Source of the DNA: Asticcacaulis biprosthecium C19
GTDB lineage: Bacteria; Pseudomonadota; Alphaproteobacteria; Caulobacterales; Caulobacteraceae
Assembly: GCF_000204015.1 (NCBI RefSeq)
Contig: NZ_GL883077.1
Location: 1,363,323 to 1,427,322 of the forward strand
Direction of reading: 5' to 3'
Length of the DNA: 64,000 nucleotides
The position numbers were made by a program, and so were the translations under genes. The notes beneath the pieces were generated by a model. It was not told the DNA's origin. It did no database searches and saw only the letters and a program-made list of their open reading frames with translations. Below, in pieces: positions 32,866 to 42,208 of this stretch. Position 1 is the first letter of the stretch. Every line of letters starts with the position of its first letter.

Positions 32866-35805
32866 ATGTTAAAGTTCAAACGCCATATCATCTGCTCGGT
32901 ATCAGCCCTTGTGCTCGGTTGCCTGGCCACCGGAGCGTCCGCTCAGGATACCGCCCCGACCACGGAAGCGCAGACGACCGAGGACGGCGCGATCATCGTG
33001 ACCGCGTCACGCATCACCACGCGCGGCTTCAAGGCGCCGACCCCGACCAGTTCGATCGGCGCGCTGGAAATCGCCAACAATGCCCAGCCGAACATCTTCA
33101 CCACAGTGGCGCAACTGCCGTCGCTCCAGGGCTCCAGCGGCGCCACCACCAACACCTTCAGCACCTCCAGCGGCCAGCAGGGCTTGAGCTCGTTCGCCCT
33201 GCGCGGCCTGGGCGTCAGCCGCACCCTGACCCTTCTGGACGGCCAGCGCGTCGTGCCGGCCAATATCGGCACCGGCGCGGCCGACATCAGCCTGTTTCCG
33301 CAACTGCTGATCAAGCGGGTGGACGTGGTCAATGGCGGCGCCTCGGCCTCCTGGGGTTCCGATGCCGTTGGCGGCGTGATCAACTTCGTCACCGACACCC
33401 GCTTCAAGGGTTTCAAGGCCAATATCTCCCTGGGTGAGACCACCTATGGCGACGACAAGACCGGCGTGGTCCAGATGGCCTACGGTACGTCATTCCTGGA
33501 TGATCGCCTGCACACGGCCGTCGCGCTGGAATATCACCGCGAAGAAGGCGTTGGTCCTGGCGATTTCGGCGAGAAGGCTGCCAATGGCCGTGACTGGTAC
33601 CGCTCCTCGACCCTGGTCAATACGGGCCAGACCAATAACGGTTCGCCGCAGTTCCAGTACAAGGATCATGCCCAGTCCTACACCTATTCGAAGTACGGCC
33701 TGATTACCGCCGGTCCGCTGCAGGGAACGGCCTTCGACGCTAACGGCAATCCGTATCAGTTCGGTTACGGCAACAACGGTGCCGGTGGGGCCGCCGGCGT
33801 GCCGCTGAAAGACGCGGCCGGTACGGTATCCGGTTGTTTTACCGGCTTCTGCATCGGCGGTGACACGTCGGCCAATGTCGGCGTCGGGGCCACGCTTCAG
33901 TCGGGCATTATCCGCACCAACTTCTACAATCGCACCTCGTTCGACCTGAACGACGACAGCGAGATCTATTTCACCATCAACCTGGCCAAGGTCGACACCC
34001 ACAACCAGCCGAATCCGGGCACCACCCAGGCCGGCCTGACGGTCCAGTGCGCCAACCCCTATGTGCCGAACTCGATCAAGCAGGCGTGCACGGACAACAA
34101 CATTACCAGTTTCCGCTTCGGGACGGTGACACCGTGGCTGCCCAACATCCGCGTCAATACCGAGCGCAAGCAGGAGCGCTTTGTCGTCGGGTCCAACGGC
34201 AAGTTCGGCCTGTTCGGTACCGACTGGAACTATGATGCCTACTACCAGCACGGCAAGGAAACCTCGGACATCAAGGTCCACAACCTGCTGCTGAAGGCAC
34301 GCTTCACGGCGGCCATCAACGCCACGACCATCGGCGGCGTCATTGTCTGCGCCGATCCCGTGGCCCGCGCCAATGGTTGTGTGCCGGTCAATGTCATCGG
34401 CAATCAGACGCCCAGCGCCTCGGCCCTGGCCTATCTTCAACCGGCCGTCGGTGCCTACCAGCACACCATCCAGACCCAGGATGTCGCCAGCCTGAGCTTC
34501 TCGGGTGAGCCCTTCTCGCTGTGGGCCGGTCCGGTCTCGATGGCGTTTGGCGCGGAATACCGCCGCGAAGCCTACCGTGCGGTGGCCGATCCCTACGGTA
34601 ACGGCACCAGCACCCCGTACAGCCCCGACTACCCGGCCGATCCGCTCCTGAGCACCGGTGGTGGCAACTTCTACGCCGGCAACTACCGCAACGGCCGCGG
34701 CAGCTATACGGTGGCCGAAGCCTTCCTGGAATTCAACGTCCCGCTGCTCAACAGCGAACAACTGGGGGCCGTCAACCTGAACACCGCCGGCCGCGCTACC
34801 AACTACAGCACTTCCGGTGCCGTCGAAGCCTGGAAGGTCGGCCTGACCTGGGATACGCCGCTGGACGGCATCCGTGTTCGTACCGTCCGGTCGCAGGACG
34901 TGCGGGCGCCGAACCTGAACGACTTGTTCGGGCCGATCGTCTCGACCAACCTGCCGAACTTCACCAACCCGTTCACCAACTCGACCCTCACCGTGTCGCA
35001 GAACCAGGGTTCCAACCCGGGGCTCGTTCCGGAAATCGCGCAGAACTTCTCGTTCGGCCTGGTCCTGAACAATCCGATGTGGTTCCCGGGCTTCAGCGCC
35101 TCGGTGGATTACTACAGCATCGAGATGAAAGACGCGATCGCAGGTGGTCCTAACGCCACCCAACTGGTGCAGTACTGCTTCGACGGTTCGGTGCCCTCGG
35201 CCTGTAACGCCTTCAACCTGTCGGGTGCCAACCCCTATGTGAACGTCGGCAACATCAATGCGGCCTCGATCGAGACCAGCGGTGTCGACTACGAGTTCAG
35301 CTATCAGCGTTCCAAGCCGTTTGGTCTGCCGGGTAACCTGGTCCTGCGCGGCCTGGCGACCAATGTCCGCGACTTCACCACCATTCCGGGCCTGCCAGGT
35401 ACGGTTGCGTCCCAGACCGCCGGCCAGAACTCCGGTGCGACTCCCGACTGGAAGGTGCTGTTCGTTCAGACCTGGTCGACGGAGAAGTTCAGCCTCCTGA
35501 TCCAGGAGCGCTGGTTCAGCGACGGCGTCATCGGCAACCAGTATGTCGTCTGTACCTCGGCCTGTCCCGCGTCTACCGGCAACCGTCCAACCCTGGACAA
35601 CAACACGATGAAGGGTATGACCTATATCGACATCGGCGGCACCTACAATGTCCGTCCGGGCGTCCAGGCCTACTTCAAGATCGACAATCTGTTGAATGCC
35701 GATCCCGAACCTTCGCCCCAGACCAATACCGGCCTGGACGTGAACCCCGCGCTCTATGACACGCTCGGCCGCTTCTATCGCGTCGGCGTCCGCTTCAACT
35801 ACTAA
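32866..35805 (+). CDS. TonB-dependent outer-membrane receptor (aldonate locus)
   Basis: The 979-residue receptor starts at ATG 32866 with AAGGGA upstream. It has a signal peptide ending ATGASAQD, a plug domain (IIVTASRITTRGF, FALRGLGVSRTLTLLDGQRV, VDVVNGGASASWGSDAVGGV) and a 22-strand-type barrel ending in the aromatic residues VGVRFNY. Such receptors import oligosaccharides or other large ligands using TonB energy. Position behind three operators and in front of gluconate genes suggests that it takes up an oligosaccharide that yields gluconate or its lactone. Confidence 0.93.
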   Translation: MLKFKRHIICSVSALVLGCLATGASAQDTAPTTEAQTTEDGAIIVTASRITTRGFKAPTPTSSIGALEIANNAQPNIFTTVAQLPSLQGSSGATTNTFSTSSGQQGLSSFALRGLGVSRTLTLLDGQRVVPANIGTGAADISLFPQLLIKRVDVVNGGASASWGSDAVGGVINFVTDTRFKGFKANISLGETTYGDDKTGVVQMAYGTSFLDDRLHTAVALEYHREEGVGPGDFGEKAANGRDWYRSSTLVNTGQTNNGSPQFQYKDHAQSYTYSKYGLITAGPLQGTAFDANGNPYQFGYGNNGAGGAAGVPLKDAAGTVSGCFTGFCIGGDTSANVGVGATLQSGIIRTNFYNRTSFDLNDDSEIYFTINLAKVDTHNQPNPGTTQAGLTVQCANPYVPNSIKQACTDNNITSFRFGTVTPWLPNIRVNTERKQERFVVGSNGKFGLFGTDWNYDAYYQHGKETSDIKVHNLLLKARFTAAINATTIGGVIVCADPVARANGCVPVNVIGNQTPSASALAYLQPAVGAYQHTIQTQDVASLSFSGEPFSLWAGPVSMAFGAEYRREAYRAVADPYGNGTSTPYSPDYPADPLLSTGGGNFYAGNYRNGRGSYTVAEAFLEFNVPLLNSEQLGAVNLNTAGRATNYSTSGAVEAWKVGLTWDTPLDGIRVRTVRSQDVRAPNLNDLFGPIVSTNLPNFTNPFTNSTLTVSQNQGSNPGLVPEIAQNFSFGLVLNNPMWFPGFSASVDYYSIEMKDAIAGGPNATQLVQYCFDGSVPSACNAFNLSGANPYVNVGNINAASIETSGVDYEFSYQRSKPFGLPGNLVLRGLATNVRDFTTIPGLPGTVASQTAGQNSGATPDWKVLFVQTWSTEKFSLLIQERWFSDGVIGNQYVVCTSACPASTGNRPTLDNNTMKGMTYIDIGGTYNVRPGVQAYFKIDNLLNADPEPSPQTNTGLDVNPALYDTLGRFYRVGVRFNY

Positions 35806-35821
35806 AGGCCTGTCGCAAACG

Positions 35822-35871
35822 TTCGGCTCAGCCTTCACGGCGAGCCGGACGGTTCTCCAAACAGTCTTTAG
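35822..35871. repeat. Short relative of the 41925 palindromic element
   Basis: TTCGGCTCAGCCT and CAAACAGTCT occur here in the same order as at the right end of the element at 41925-42064, with a different centre containing its own hairpin (GTTCGGCTC with GAGCCGGAC). It may be a truncated copy and may also act as a terminator after the TonB receptor gene. Confidence 0.4.
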
Positions 35872-36044
35872 GCTTGTACCCCGGATATCCGCTGTCCCTG
35901 GTGGCGGATATACCTGACTTGGCCCGGCGCAAGGATGAAGCTTGCCGTGATGTCCGGGCCGCATGCTTCCAGATCAAAGCCCATCTCCCGAGCGCCCGCT
36001 GGAAGCATGTTCTCTTTTTTCGTTCCCGTTACCGAGGCAGGACT

Positions 36045-36590
36045 TTGACTTTTTCGGCCACAGCCATCGTCATCATGGGTATCAGCGGCTGCGGCAAGTC
36101 TACGCTGGGGGCAGGGCTCGCCGAGGCGACGGGTTACCGCTTCGTCGAAGGCGACGATCTTCACCCCGCCGAAAACATCGCCAAGATGTCGGCTGGCATC
36201 GCCCTGAGTGACGATGATCGCTGGCCGTGGCTCGAGCGGATCGCCGAGGTCCTAAGCTCCGCGAAGGCAGGGGACGGCTGCATCGTATCCTGTTCCGCCC
36301 TGCGCTATGCCTACCGGCATCTGTTGAGAACGCGGTCACCCGAGGGGCTTCTGTTCGTCTTTCCGCACCTGCCGACTGACATTGTCCGCGCCCGTCTGCG
36401 CGATCGACCCAACCATTACATGCCGCCCAGCCTGATCGACAGCCAGGTGGCAACCTTGGAACTGCCCAGGCCGGACGAGCCTGTCCTGACCATCAACGGT
36501 GCCGCGGACCCGTCGCGGTGCGTCGACCTGGTGATGAGCTTTCTGTCGACTCCCCAAATCTCCCCGCGACATTCACTTACCCACATCTGA
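36045..36590 (+). CDS. gntK: Gluconate kinase
   Basis: GntK phosphorylates gluconate to 6-phosphogluconate, entering the Entner-Doudoroff or pentose phosphate path. The 181-residue product has the Walker A loop MGISGCGKSTLG, FVEGDDLHPAENIAKMSAG with the conserved GD-LHP motif, DDDRWPWL, and SCSALRYAYRHLLR. The start is TTG 36045 with GAGGCAGG upstream; earlier in-frame codons give an unlikely N-terminus. It is placed between the TonB receptor and the fused beta-helix/gluconolactonase gene, 16 bases before the latter. Confidence 0.93.
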   Translation: MTFSATAIVIMGISGCGKSTLGAGLAEATGYRFVEGDDLHPAENIAKMSAGIALSDDDRWPWLERIAEVLSSAKAGDGCIVSCSALRYAYRHLLRTRSPEGLLFVFPHLPTDIVRARLRDRPNHYMPPSLIDSQVATLELPRPDEPVLTINGAADPSRCVDLVMSFLSTPQISPRHSLTHI

Positions 36591-36606
36591 CCGAAGGCCT
36601 GACCCA

Positions 36607-39600
36607 ATGGCACGCAAAACCCTGATGATCGCCGCCAGTCTGGCGGCCCTGGCTTTGAGTATCCCGGCCTGGGCGCAGGAGGGGCGGGGGTCCGTCTACC
36701 TGACCGCGCCCAACGACCGGCTGGCCATAACGGTCAAGGGCGTGGGCGACGGCAAGGCCGACGACACCGCCGAGATCCAGGCCGCCATCGATGCCGCGGC
36801 GAAATCGGGCGCCGGCGGCATGGTCTGGCTGCCGTCCGGCCGCTATCGCATTACCAAGAGCCTGGTCATCCCGCCGGCCGTTCGCCTGTTCGGCGTCGGC
36901 CCAACGCGGCCCGTGTTGCTGCTGGCCGACCGTACCCCGGGCTTCGACCAGGGGGTGGCGACCATGGTGATCTTTAGTGGTTCCGATCAGTACAACACCG
37001 GACCGGTGCCCGTGCCGGTTCCGTCGGCGCGCCCGTACAGCGCTATTGTCCGCGACGCCAATTCCGGCACCTTCTATTCCGCCCTGTCCAATATCGATTT
37101 CGAGATGGGTAAGGGCAATCCCGCCGCGGCCGGGGTGCGCATGCGCCTGGCCCAGCACGCCTTCCTCAGCCACATCGACTTCCGCCTCGACTCGGGTTTC
37201 GCCGGCATCTACCAGGCCGGCAATGTCGTCGAGGACGTGCATTTCTATGGTGGCCGCTACGGCATCGTCACCGAAAAGACTTCGCCCGCCTGGCAGTTCA
37301 CCCTGATCGACTCGACCTTCGACGGCCAGCGCGAGGCGGCGATCCGCGAGCATGAGGTCGATCTGACCCTGATCAACATCTCCATCAAGAACACGCCCGT
37401 CGGCATCGATATCGACCGCGGCTACAGCGACAGCCTGTGGGGCAAGGACGTCCGCTTCGAGAATGTCTCGAAGGCCGCCGTGGTGATCAGCAATGAAAGC
37501 AGCCCCTTCACCCAGATCGGCTTTGACAATGCCGTGGCCACCGGCACGCCGGTGTTTGCGCGCTTTCGCGACACAGGGCGGACGCTGAAGGCGCCGGGCG
37601 CCAATTATCGCGTCAGGGCGTTCAATTACGGCCTGAAGATTGAGGGCCTGGGCCAGATCGGCCAGTTCGACACCAACTATCAGACCGAGGCCTTGGCGCA
37701 GATGCCGAAATGGGGCGGCAATGTCCTGCCGGCCCTGCCGCCGGTGGCTCAATGGGTCGACGTCCGGACGCAAGGCGTGGTCGGTGACGGCGTCGCCGAC
37801 GACACGGTTACCCTGCAAAAAGCCATCGACACCCACCGGGTGATCTATCTGCCAATGGGTCACTACCGGGTCAGCGACACTCTGCGCCTGCGCAGCGATA
37901 CGGTCCTGATCGCCTTGCACCCCAGCCTGACCCAGATCACCCTGACCGAAGAGACGCCGGCCTATCAGGGCGTTGGCAGCGCCAAGGCGCTGATCGAAAG
38001 CGCCAGCGGCGGCAACGCCATCATCACCGGGTTGGGACTGTTCACCGGTGGGGTCAATCCGCGCGCCACGGCGCTGTTGTGGAAGGCCGGCGAACGCTCG
38101 CTGGTGGAGGACATCCGCATTCATGGCGGCCACGGCACGTTTCTGCCCGATGGCAAGCGCGTCGACTTTTCCGATCCGAAGTTCCGCATGGACGGCCAGC
38201 ATCCCGGCATCTGGGTGACCGACGGCGGCGGCGGCTACTTCGTCGGCAACTGGACGCCCAATACCATGTCCGACACCGGCTTCTATGTCAGCAACACCAA
38301 GACGCCCGGCCATGTCTACGAACTATCGGCCGAGCACCATCATCGCCATGAGATCGTGCTGGACGGCGTTGAAAACTGGGAGTTCCTGTCCCCCCAGACC
38401 GAGCAGGAGGTCATCGACGGCCTGGAATCGATGTCGCTGGAAGTGCGCAACTCCAAGAACATCCTGTTCGCCAACTACCACGCCTATCGCGTCACCCGCA
38501 GCCTGAAGCCGGCGACCACGGCGGTGAAGCTGTACAATGTCGAGAATATCCGCTTCCGTAATATGTCCGTGAATGCCGAGAGCGGCTACGCCACCTGCGA
38601 TACCAATGGCTGCGGCACCTATCTGCGCGCCAGCAAGTTTCCGTTTGAGAACGCTATTACCGACATGACGAACAAGCTGGAGCTTCGCGAGCGCCAGTTC
38701 GCTGTTCTGGACGTGACCTCCACCCCGCCTGCGGTACCGACCACACCCGTGCCGGCCGGTCTGGAAGCGGCAAGGGTCGAAAAGCTGGAAGGCGACTTCT
38801 ATTCGATCAGCGGCGGCGCCGTCGACGCCAAGGGCAATCTCTACTTCGTCGACAAACACTTCCACCGCATCTACCGCTGGTCCAAGGCGCGCGGCCTGGA
38901 GGTCGTCAGCGACGAGCCTCTCGATCCCGTCAACCTGGCCGTCGATAAATCCGGACACCTGATGGTGCTGTCGTCTGACGGACCCGAGGCTTCGGTCTAC
39001 AGCTTCGATCCGTGGACGGCGACGGCCCCGATCACCCGCATCGCCCCGACGCTGGTGTCAGCACGCACCGATGCCGTGGTCGCCCTGCCGGGCAATCTGT
39101 GGAACAACGGCGAATTCCGCGACCAGCTCGACCCGAAGACCTATGAGTTCACCACCCTGGCACAGATGTTCGCCCGCGACGTCGCCGTGCCCAAGACGCA
39201 CGAATATGTCTCGCCCGACGGCAGCCTGGTCCTGCCCGCCTTTCGCGTCTACAAACAGGGCAAGACCAACTTCCAGGGCTGGCGCTGGTCTGACTCGCTG
39301 GAAACCTATGGCTTCGTCACCGCCAAGGTCGGCGACCGGGTAACGGTCAGCAACGGCTCGGAGCAGCGCATCTACAGCGGGTTGGTCGGACCGGGTGGCA
39401 GCATCACTGACGTCAAGGCCCTGACCGATCGCGGCGGTGAAAGCGTTGCCGTCGACGCCAAGGGGCGGTTGTTCGTCGCCAACGGACAGATCTTCGTCTA
39501 TGACGCCGCAGGCAAAGCTTTGGGACGGATCGATACGCCGGAGCGCCCCTTGCAGCTTATCTTCGGTGGCGAGAACCAGGAAACCCTGTTCATCCTGACG

Positions 39601-39639
39601 CACCACAGCCTGTACAGCCTCAGTGTAAAGGGCTTCTGA
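36607..39639 (+). CDS. Secreted double beta-helix (GH55/pectate-lyase-3-like) fused to SMP-30/gluconolactonase domain
   Basis: The 1010-residue protein has a signal peptide (LAALALSIPAWAQ) and three parts. Residues 30-370 form a right-handed beta-helix opening with VGDGKADDTAEIQAAID. Residues 380-700 form a second, opening with VGDGVADDTVTLQKAID. This tandem arrangement is that of GH55 exo-beta-1,3-glucanases. Residues 715-1010 look like an SMP-30/gluconolactonase propeller (AVDAKGNLYFVDKHFHRIY, GESVAVDAKGRLFVANG, IFGGENQETLFILT). I infer periplasmic or surface release of a sugar unit coupled to lactone opening. It sits between gntK and the gluconate permease, overlapping the latter by one base. 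Confidence 0.75.
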   Translation: MARKTLMIAASLAALALSIPAWAQEGRGSVYLTAPNDRLAITVKGVGDGKADDTAEIQAAIDAAAKSGAGGMVWLPSGRYRITKSLVIPPAVRLFGVGPTRPVLLLADRTPGFDQGVATMVIFSGSDQYNTGPVPVPVPSARPYSAIVRDANSGTFYSALSNIDFEMGKGNPAAAGVRMRLAQHAFLSHIDFRLDSGFAGIYQAGNVVEDVHFYGGRYGIVTEKTSPAWQFTLIDSTFDGQREAAIREHEVDLTLINISIKNTPVGIDIDRGYSDSLWGKDVRFENVSKAAVVISNESSPFTQIGFDNAVATGTPVFARFRDTGRTLKAPGANYRVRAFNYGLKIEGLGQIGQFDTNYQTEALAQMPKWGGNVLPALPPVAQWVDVRTQGVVGDGVADDTVTLQKAIDTHRVIYLPMGHYRVSDTLRLRSDTVLIALHPSLTQITLTEETPAYQGVGSAKALIESASGGNAIITGLGLFTGGVNPRATALLWKAGERSLVEDIRIHGGHGTFLPDGKRVDFSDPKFRMDGQHPGIWVTDGGGGYFVGNWTPNTMSDTGFYVSNTKTPGHVYELSAEHHHRHEIVLDGVENWEFLSPQTEQEVIDGLESMSLEVRNSKNILFANYHAYRVTRSLKPATTAVKLYNVENIRFRNMSVNAESGYATCDTNGCGTYLRASKFPFENAITDMTNKLELRERQFAVLDVTSTPPAVPTTPVPAGLEAARVEKLEGDFYSISGGAVDAKGNLYFVDKHFHRIYRWSKARGLEVVSDEPLDPVNLAVDKSGHLMVLSSDGPEASVYSFDPWTATAPITRIAPTLVSARTDAVVALPGNLWNNGEFRDQLDPKTYEFTTLAQMFARDVAVPKTHEYVSPDGSLVLPAFRVYKQGKTNFQGWRWSDSLETYGFVTAKVGDRVTVSNGSEQRIYSGLVGPGGSITDVKALTDRGGESVAVDAKGRLFVANGQIFVYDAAGKALGRIDTPERPLQLIFGGENQETLFILTHHSLYSLSVKGF

Positions 39640-40979
39640 TGGCGTTTCTGTCTGCGGAGACGACCGCGCTGGTCATTGTGCTGATCGCGGTCCTGTCGCT
39701 TGTTGCCATGATCGCCTGGGTGAAGGTTCAGCCTCTGCTGGCCTTTGTCATAGCCTCGATCCTGGCCGCCCTGCTGCTGCAAATGCCGCTCGAGAAGATC
39801 GCCAAGTCGATTGAGACCGGCATTGGCAGCATGATCGGGTCTTTGGCCGTGCTGCTGGCCCTGGGCGCCATTTTCGGCAAAATCGTCGCCGACAGCGGCG
39901 CGGCGAAAAAGATTTCGATCGTTCTGATCAAGGCGTTCGGCGACAAGCGCATCGCGATCGCGCTGTGCCTGACCGGTTTTATTGTCGGCATCCCGCTGTT
40001 CTATAATGTTGGCTTCGTTCTGCTGGTGCCGTTGATCTTTTCGGTGGCGCGTCAGTCGGGCAAACCGATCGTCTATCTGGCGCTGCCGGTCATGGCCGGG
40101 CTGTCGATCTCGCATGGCTTTCTGCCGCCGCATCCTTCGCCAGCCGCCATCGTGCCGATGTTCGGCGCCGATATGGGCCTGACTTTAATTTATGGCCTGA
40201 TCGTCGGCATCCCCACGGCTCTGGTCGCCGGGCCGGTCTTTGCCTTGACTGCCAAGCACATTGTCGCCAATCCGCCCAAGCTGTTCGTGGCCGAAGAGGT
40301 GGCGGACGACAAGTTACCGTCGGCGGCCAACTGCTTCCTGACCGCGCTCTTGCCGGTGATTCTGCTCAGCGCCTTTACCTTGCTGGGCTATGCCGAAGGC
40401 CTGGACGCCCAGACGAAGTCGCTGGTCGCCTTCCTCGGCAATCCGATGATTGTCATGCTGGTGTCGGTGGTGGTGGCCCTGGTGACGCTTGGCCTCGGGC
40501 GCGGCATGCCGCTCAATGACCTGATGACCGGTTCGGGTACGGCGCTGCGCGAAATCGCCCCGATCCTGCTGATCATCGCCGGTGCGGGTGCGTTGAAACA
40601 GATCTTCGTCGACGGCGGTGTCAATGAGCAGCTTGGGCTGATGCTTAAAAGCCTTCCGGTACCGCCGCTGGTGCTGGGCTGGCTGATCGCCGGCGTCATT
40701 CGTCTGGCCCTGGGTTCCGCGACCGTGGCAGGTCTGACGGCCGCAGGACTGGTCGCGCCTCTGGTGGCGGCCAGTGGGGTGGATCCCAATCTGATGGTGC
40801 TGGCCATCGGCGCCGGAAGTCTGATGTTCAGCCACGTTAATGACTCGGGCTTTTGGATGTTCAAGGAGTATTTCGGGCTGTCCGTGAAGGACACGCTTCG
40901 CTCCTGGACCCTGATGGAAGGGCTGGTCGGCATATGTGGCTTGGGCTTTACACTGTTGCTGAGCCGGTTCGTGGCTTAA
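39639..40979 (+). CDS. Gluconate:H+ symporter, GntP family
   Basis: The 446-residue permease has about 12-14 membrane segments. Family features are LLALGAIFGKIVADSGAAKK, FIVGIPLFYNVGFVLLVPL, GLSISHGFLPPHPSP and FSHVNDSGFWMFKEYFGLS near the C-terminus. GntP proteins import gluconate and related aldonates across the inner membrane. Its ATG overlaps the last base of the fused enzyme stop, so both are coupled. With gntK it completes uptake and activation of gluconate made in the periplasm. Confidence 0.95.
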   Translation: MAFLSAETTALVIVLIAVLSLVAMIAWVKVQPLLAFVIASILAALLLQMPLEKIAKSIETGIGSMIGSLAVLLALGAIFGKIVADSGAAKKISIVLIKAFGDKRIAIALCLTGFIVGIPLFYNVGFVLLVPLIFSVARQSGKPIVYLALPVMAGLSISHGFLPPHPSPAAIVPMFGADMGLTLIYGLIVGIPTALVAGPVFALTAKHIVANPPKLFVAEEVADDKLPSAANCFLTALLPVILLSAFTLLGYAEGLDAQTKSLVAFLGNPMIVMLVSVVVALVTLGLGRGMPLNDLMTGSGTALREIAPILLIIAGAGALKQIFVDGGVNEQLGLMLKSLPVPPLVLGWLIAGVIRLALGSATVAGLTAAGLVAPLVAASGVDPNLMVLAIGAGSLMFSHVNDSGFWMFKEYFGLSVKDTLRSWTLMEGLVGICGLGFTLLLSRFVA

Positions 40980-41155
40980 ACCCTGATTCGCGATAACCTC
41001 GCCAGCAGCCACCACGCCGCGATGGCCGGCAGAAAGGTGATGGCGACAAGCCAGAATGGCGTGCCGAACGACAATAGGACCGTCGCCAGAATCTGCCATA
41101 CGGCCAGGACGCCGACGGTCAGCAGGATGAGGACGAGGAAGCGCTTGAAGCTCAT
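40976..41155 (-). CDS. Small membrane protein
   Basis: The 59-residue product from ATG 41155 consists mainly of two membrane segments (FLVLILLTVGVLAVWQILA and LVAITFLPAIAAWWLLA) with basic ends. No family is recognised. Its stop overlaps that of the gntP-type gene on the other strand, and its start lies four bases after the creatininase-family stop, so it is probably cotranscribed with that gene. Confidence 0.5.
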   Translation of the reverse strand: MSFKRFLVLILLTVGVLAVWQILATVLLSFGTPFWLVAITFLPAIAAWWLLARLSRIRV

Positions 41156-41159
41156 GCGC

Positions 41160-41897
41160 CTATTCTGCGTCGAACTTGGCGATGTCGTCAATCAGGCCGG
41201 CCACCGCGGCGTCGATAATCTTCTGGCCGTCCTCGACCGTGGCCAGCGACGAATCCGAGCCGATGCGGCCGTCGGTAAACCGGGCGCGGTAATCCAGGGC
41301 GTCGCGGATCGGGCCGTTCGGTGCGACCTGCGGCTCCATGGTGTGGGATTTCACACGGTCAGGATAGGCCGCAAAGGTCACCGCGATCTCCGAGGGGGTG
41401 GCGTGGGTGCCGTGGCCGGTCGGGTACAGCTTGGCGCACAGGCGCGAAATGCCCGGCAGGTCCCACCAGTTGCGCAGCTTCAGGATAAACGGACAGGGCT
41501 CGGCGGCGTAGGAATAGTCGGAATAGATCTCGGAAAAGGCGGCTTCGATGGTGGCGACATTACCGCCGTGGCCGTTGAGGAAATAGATCCGGTCGAAGCC
41601 GTGGCGCGCCAGGGAATTCACCCAGTCCGAAATTGCCGCCATAAAGGTCGAGGGGCGCAGGGAGATCGTGCCGGAAAAGGACAGGTGGTGCTGGGCCATG
41701 CCGATATTAAAGGTCGGCGCGATCAAGAGGTCGCCTGATTTTTCCGCGGCATGGGCGATGATTTCCGGGCAAAGCCAGTCTGTACCCAGCAAGCCCATGG
41801 GGCCGTGCTGTTCGTTGGAACCGATGGGGATGATGACGGTCCGCGACGACTTCAGGCGTTCGTCGATTTCGGGCCAGGTGGAAAATGCCAGCAGCAT
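41160..41897 (-). CDS. Creatininase-family amidohydrolase
   Basis: The 245-residue enzyme from ATG 41897 has GGAG seven bases upstream. GSNEQHGPMGLLGTD holds the metal-binding E-x-H and aspartate, LNGHGGNVATIEAA the next histidine, and GTHATPSEIAVT a further acidic residue. The family includes creatininase, MftE and formamide hydrolases; the substrate here cannot be named. A small membrane protein gene follows. It faces the aldonate operon and may or may not be related to it. Confidence 0.88.
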   Translation of the reverse strand: MLLAFSTWPEIDERLKSSRTVIIPIGSNEQHGPMGLLGTDWLCPEIIAHAAEKSGDLLIAPTFNIGMAQHHLSFSGTISLRPSTFMAAISDWVNSLARHGFDRIYFLNGHGGNVATIEAAFSEIYSDYSYAAEPCPFILKLRNWWDLPGISRLCAKLYPTGHGTHATPSEIAVTFAAYPDRVKSHTMEPQVAPNGPIRDALDYRARFTDGRIGSDSSLATVEDGQKIIDAAVAGLIDDIAKFDAE

Positions 41898-42208
41898 AAG
41901 AATACTCCGTCGCAATCTGCGTCGAGACTGTTCGTAAATGGGTGATGCTGGCCTGCAAAGGGCCGTTTTCTGCGCTTCCGGTGCTCACGTACAAAAAGTA
42001 CGCTCCGCTCCGGTTCTCGAAACCGACCCTTTTCGGCTCAGCCTGACCCATTTTCAAACAGTCTCTTAAGCGTTCCCACTTCTTGGCGCCATCTTTTTCG
42101 CATTGGTCTTATGGACTTAGGATTCGCGTTTCCCTAAGGTCCCGCCAACGAAAACCCCCTTGGTTCCTTTGGGGCCAGAACGGGGGAATGCAGAGGACGA
42201 CGACCATC
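41898..42208. other. Gap containing a palindromic intergenic element
   Basis: The gap holds the 140-bp inverted-repeat element 41925-42064 (separate entry) and then about 140 bases of acs upstream region without clear motifs. No gene is supported. Confidence 0.5.
41925..42064. repeat. 140-bp palindromic intergenic element
   Basis: The ends are inverted: AGACTGTTCGTAAATGGGT at 41925-41943 matches the complement of 42046-42064 at 17 of 19 positions. The interior contains further palindromes (GTAC-AAAAA-GTAC; GGTTCTCGAAACC). This looks like a REP/MITE-type mobile hairpin of the kind scattered between alphaproteobacterial genes. A shorter relative lies at 35822-35871. Confidence 0.6.
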
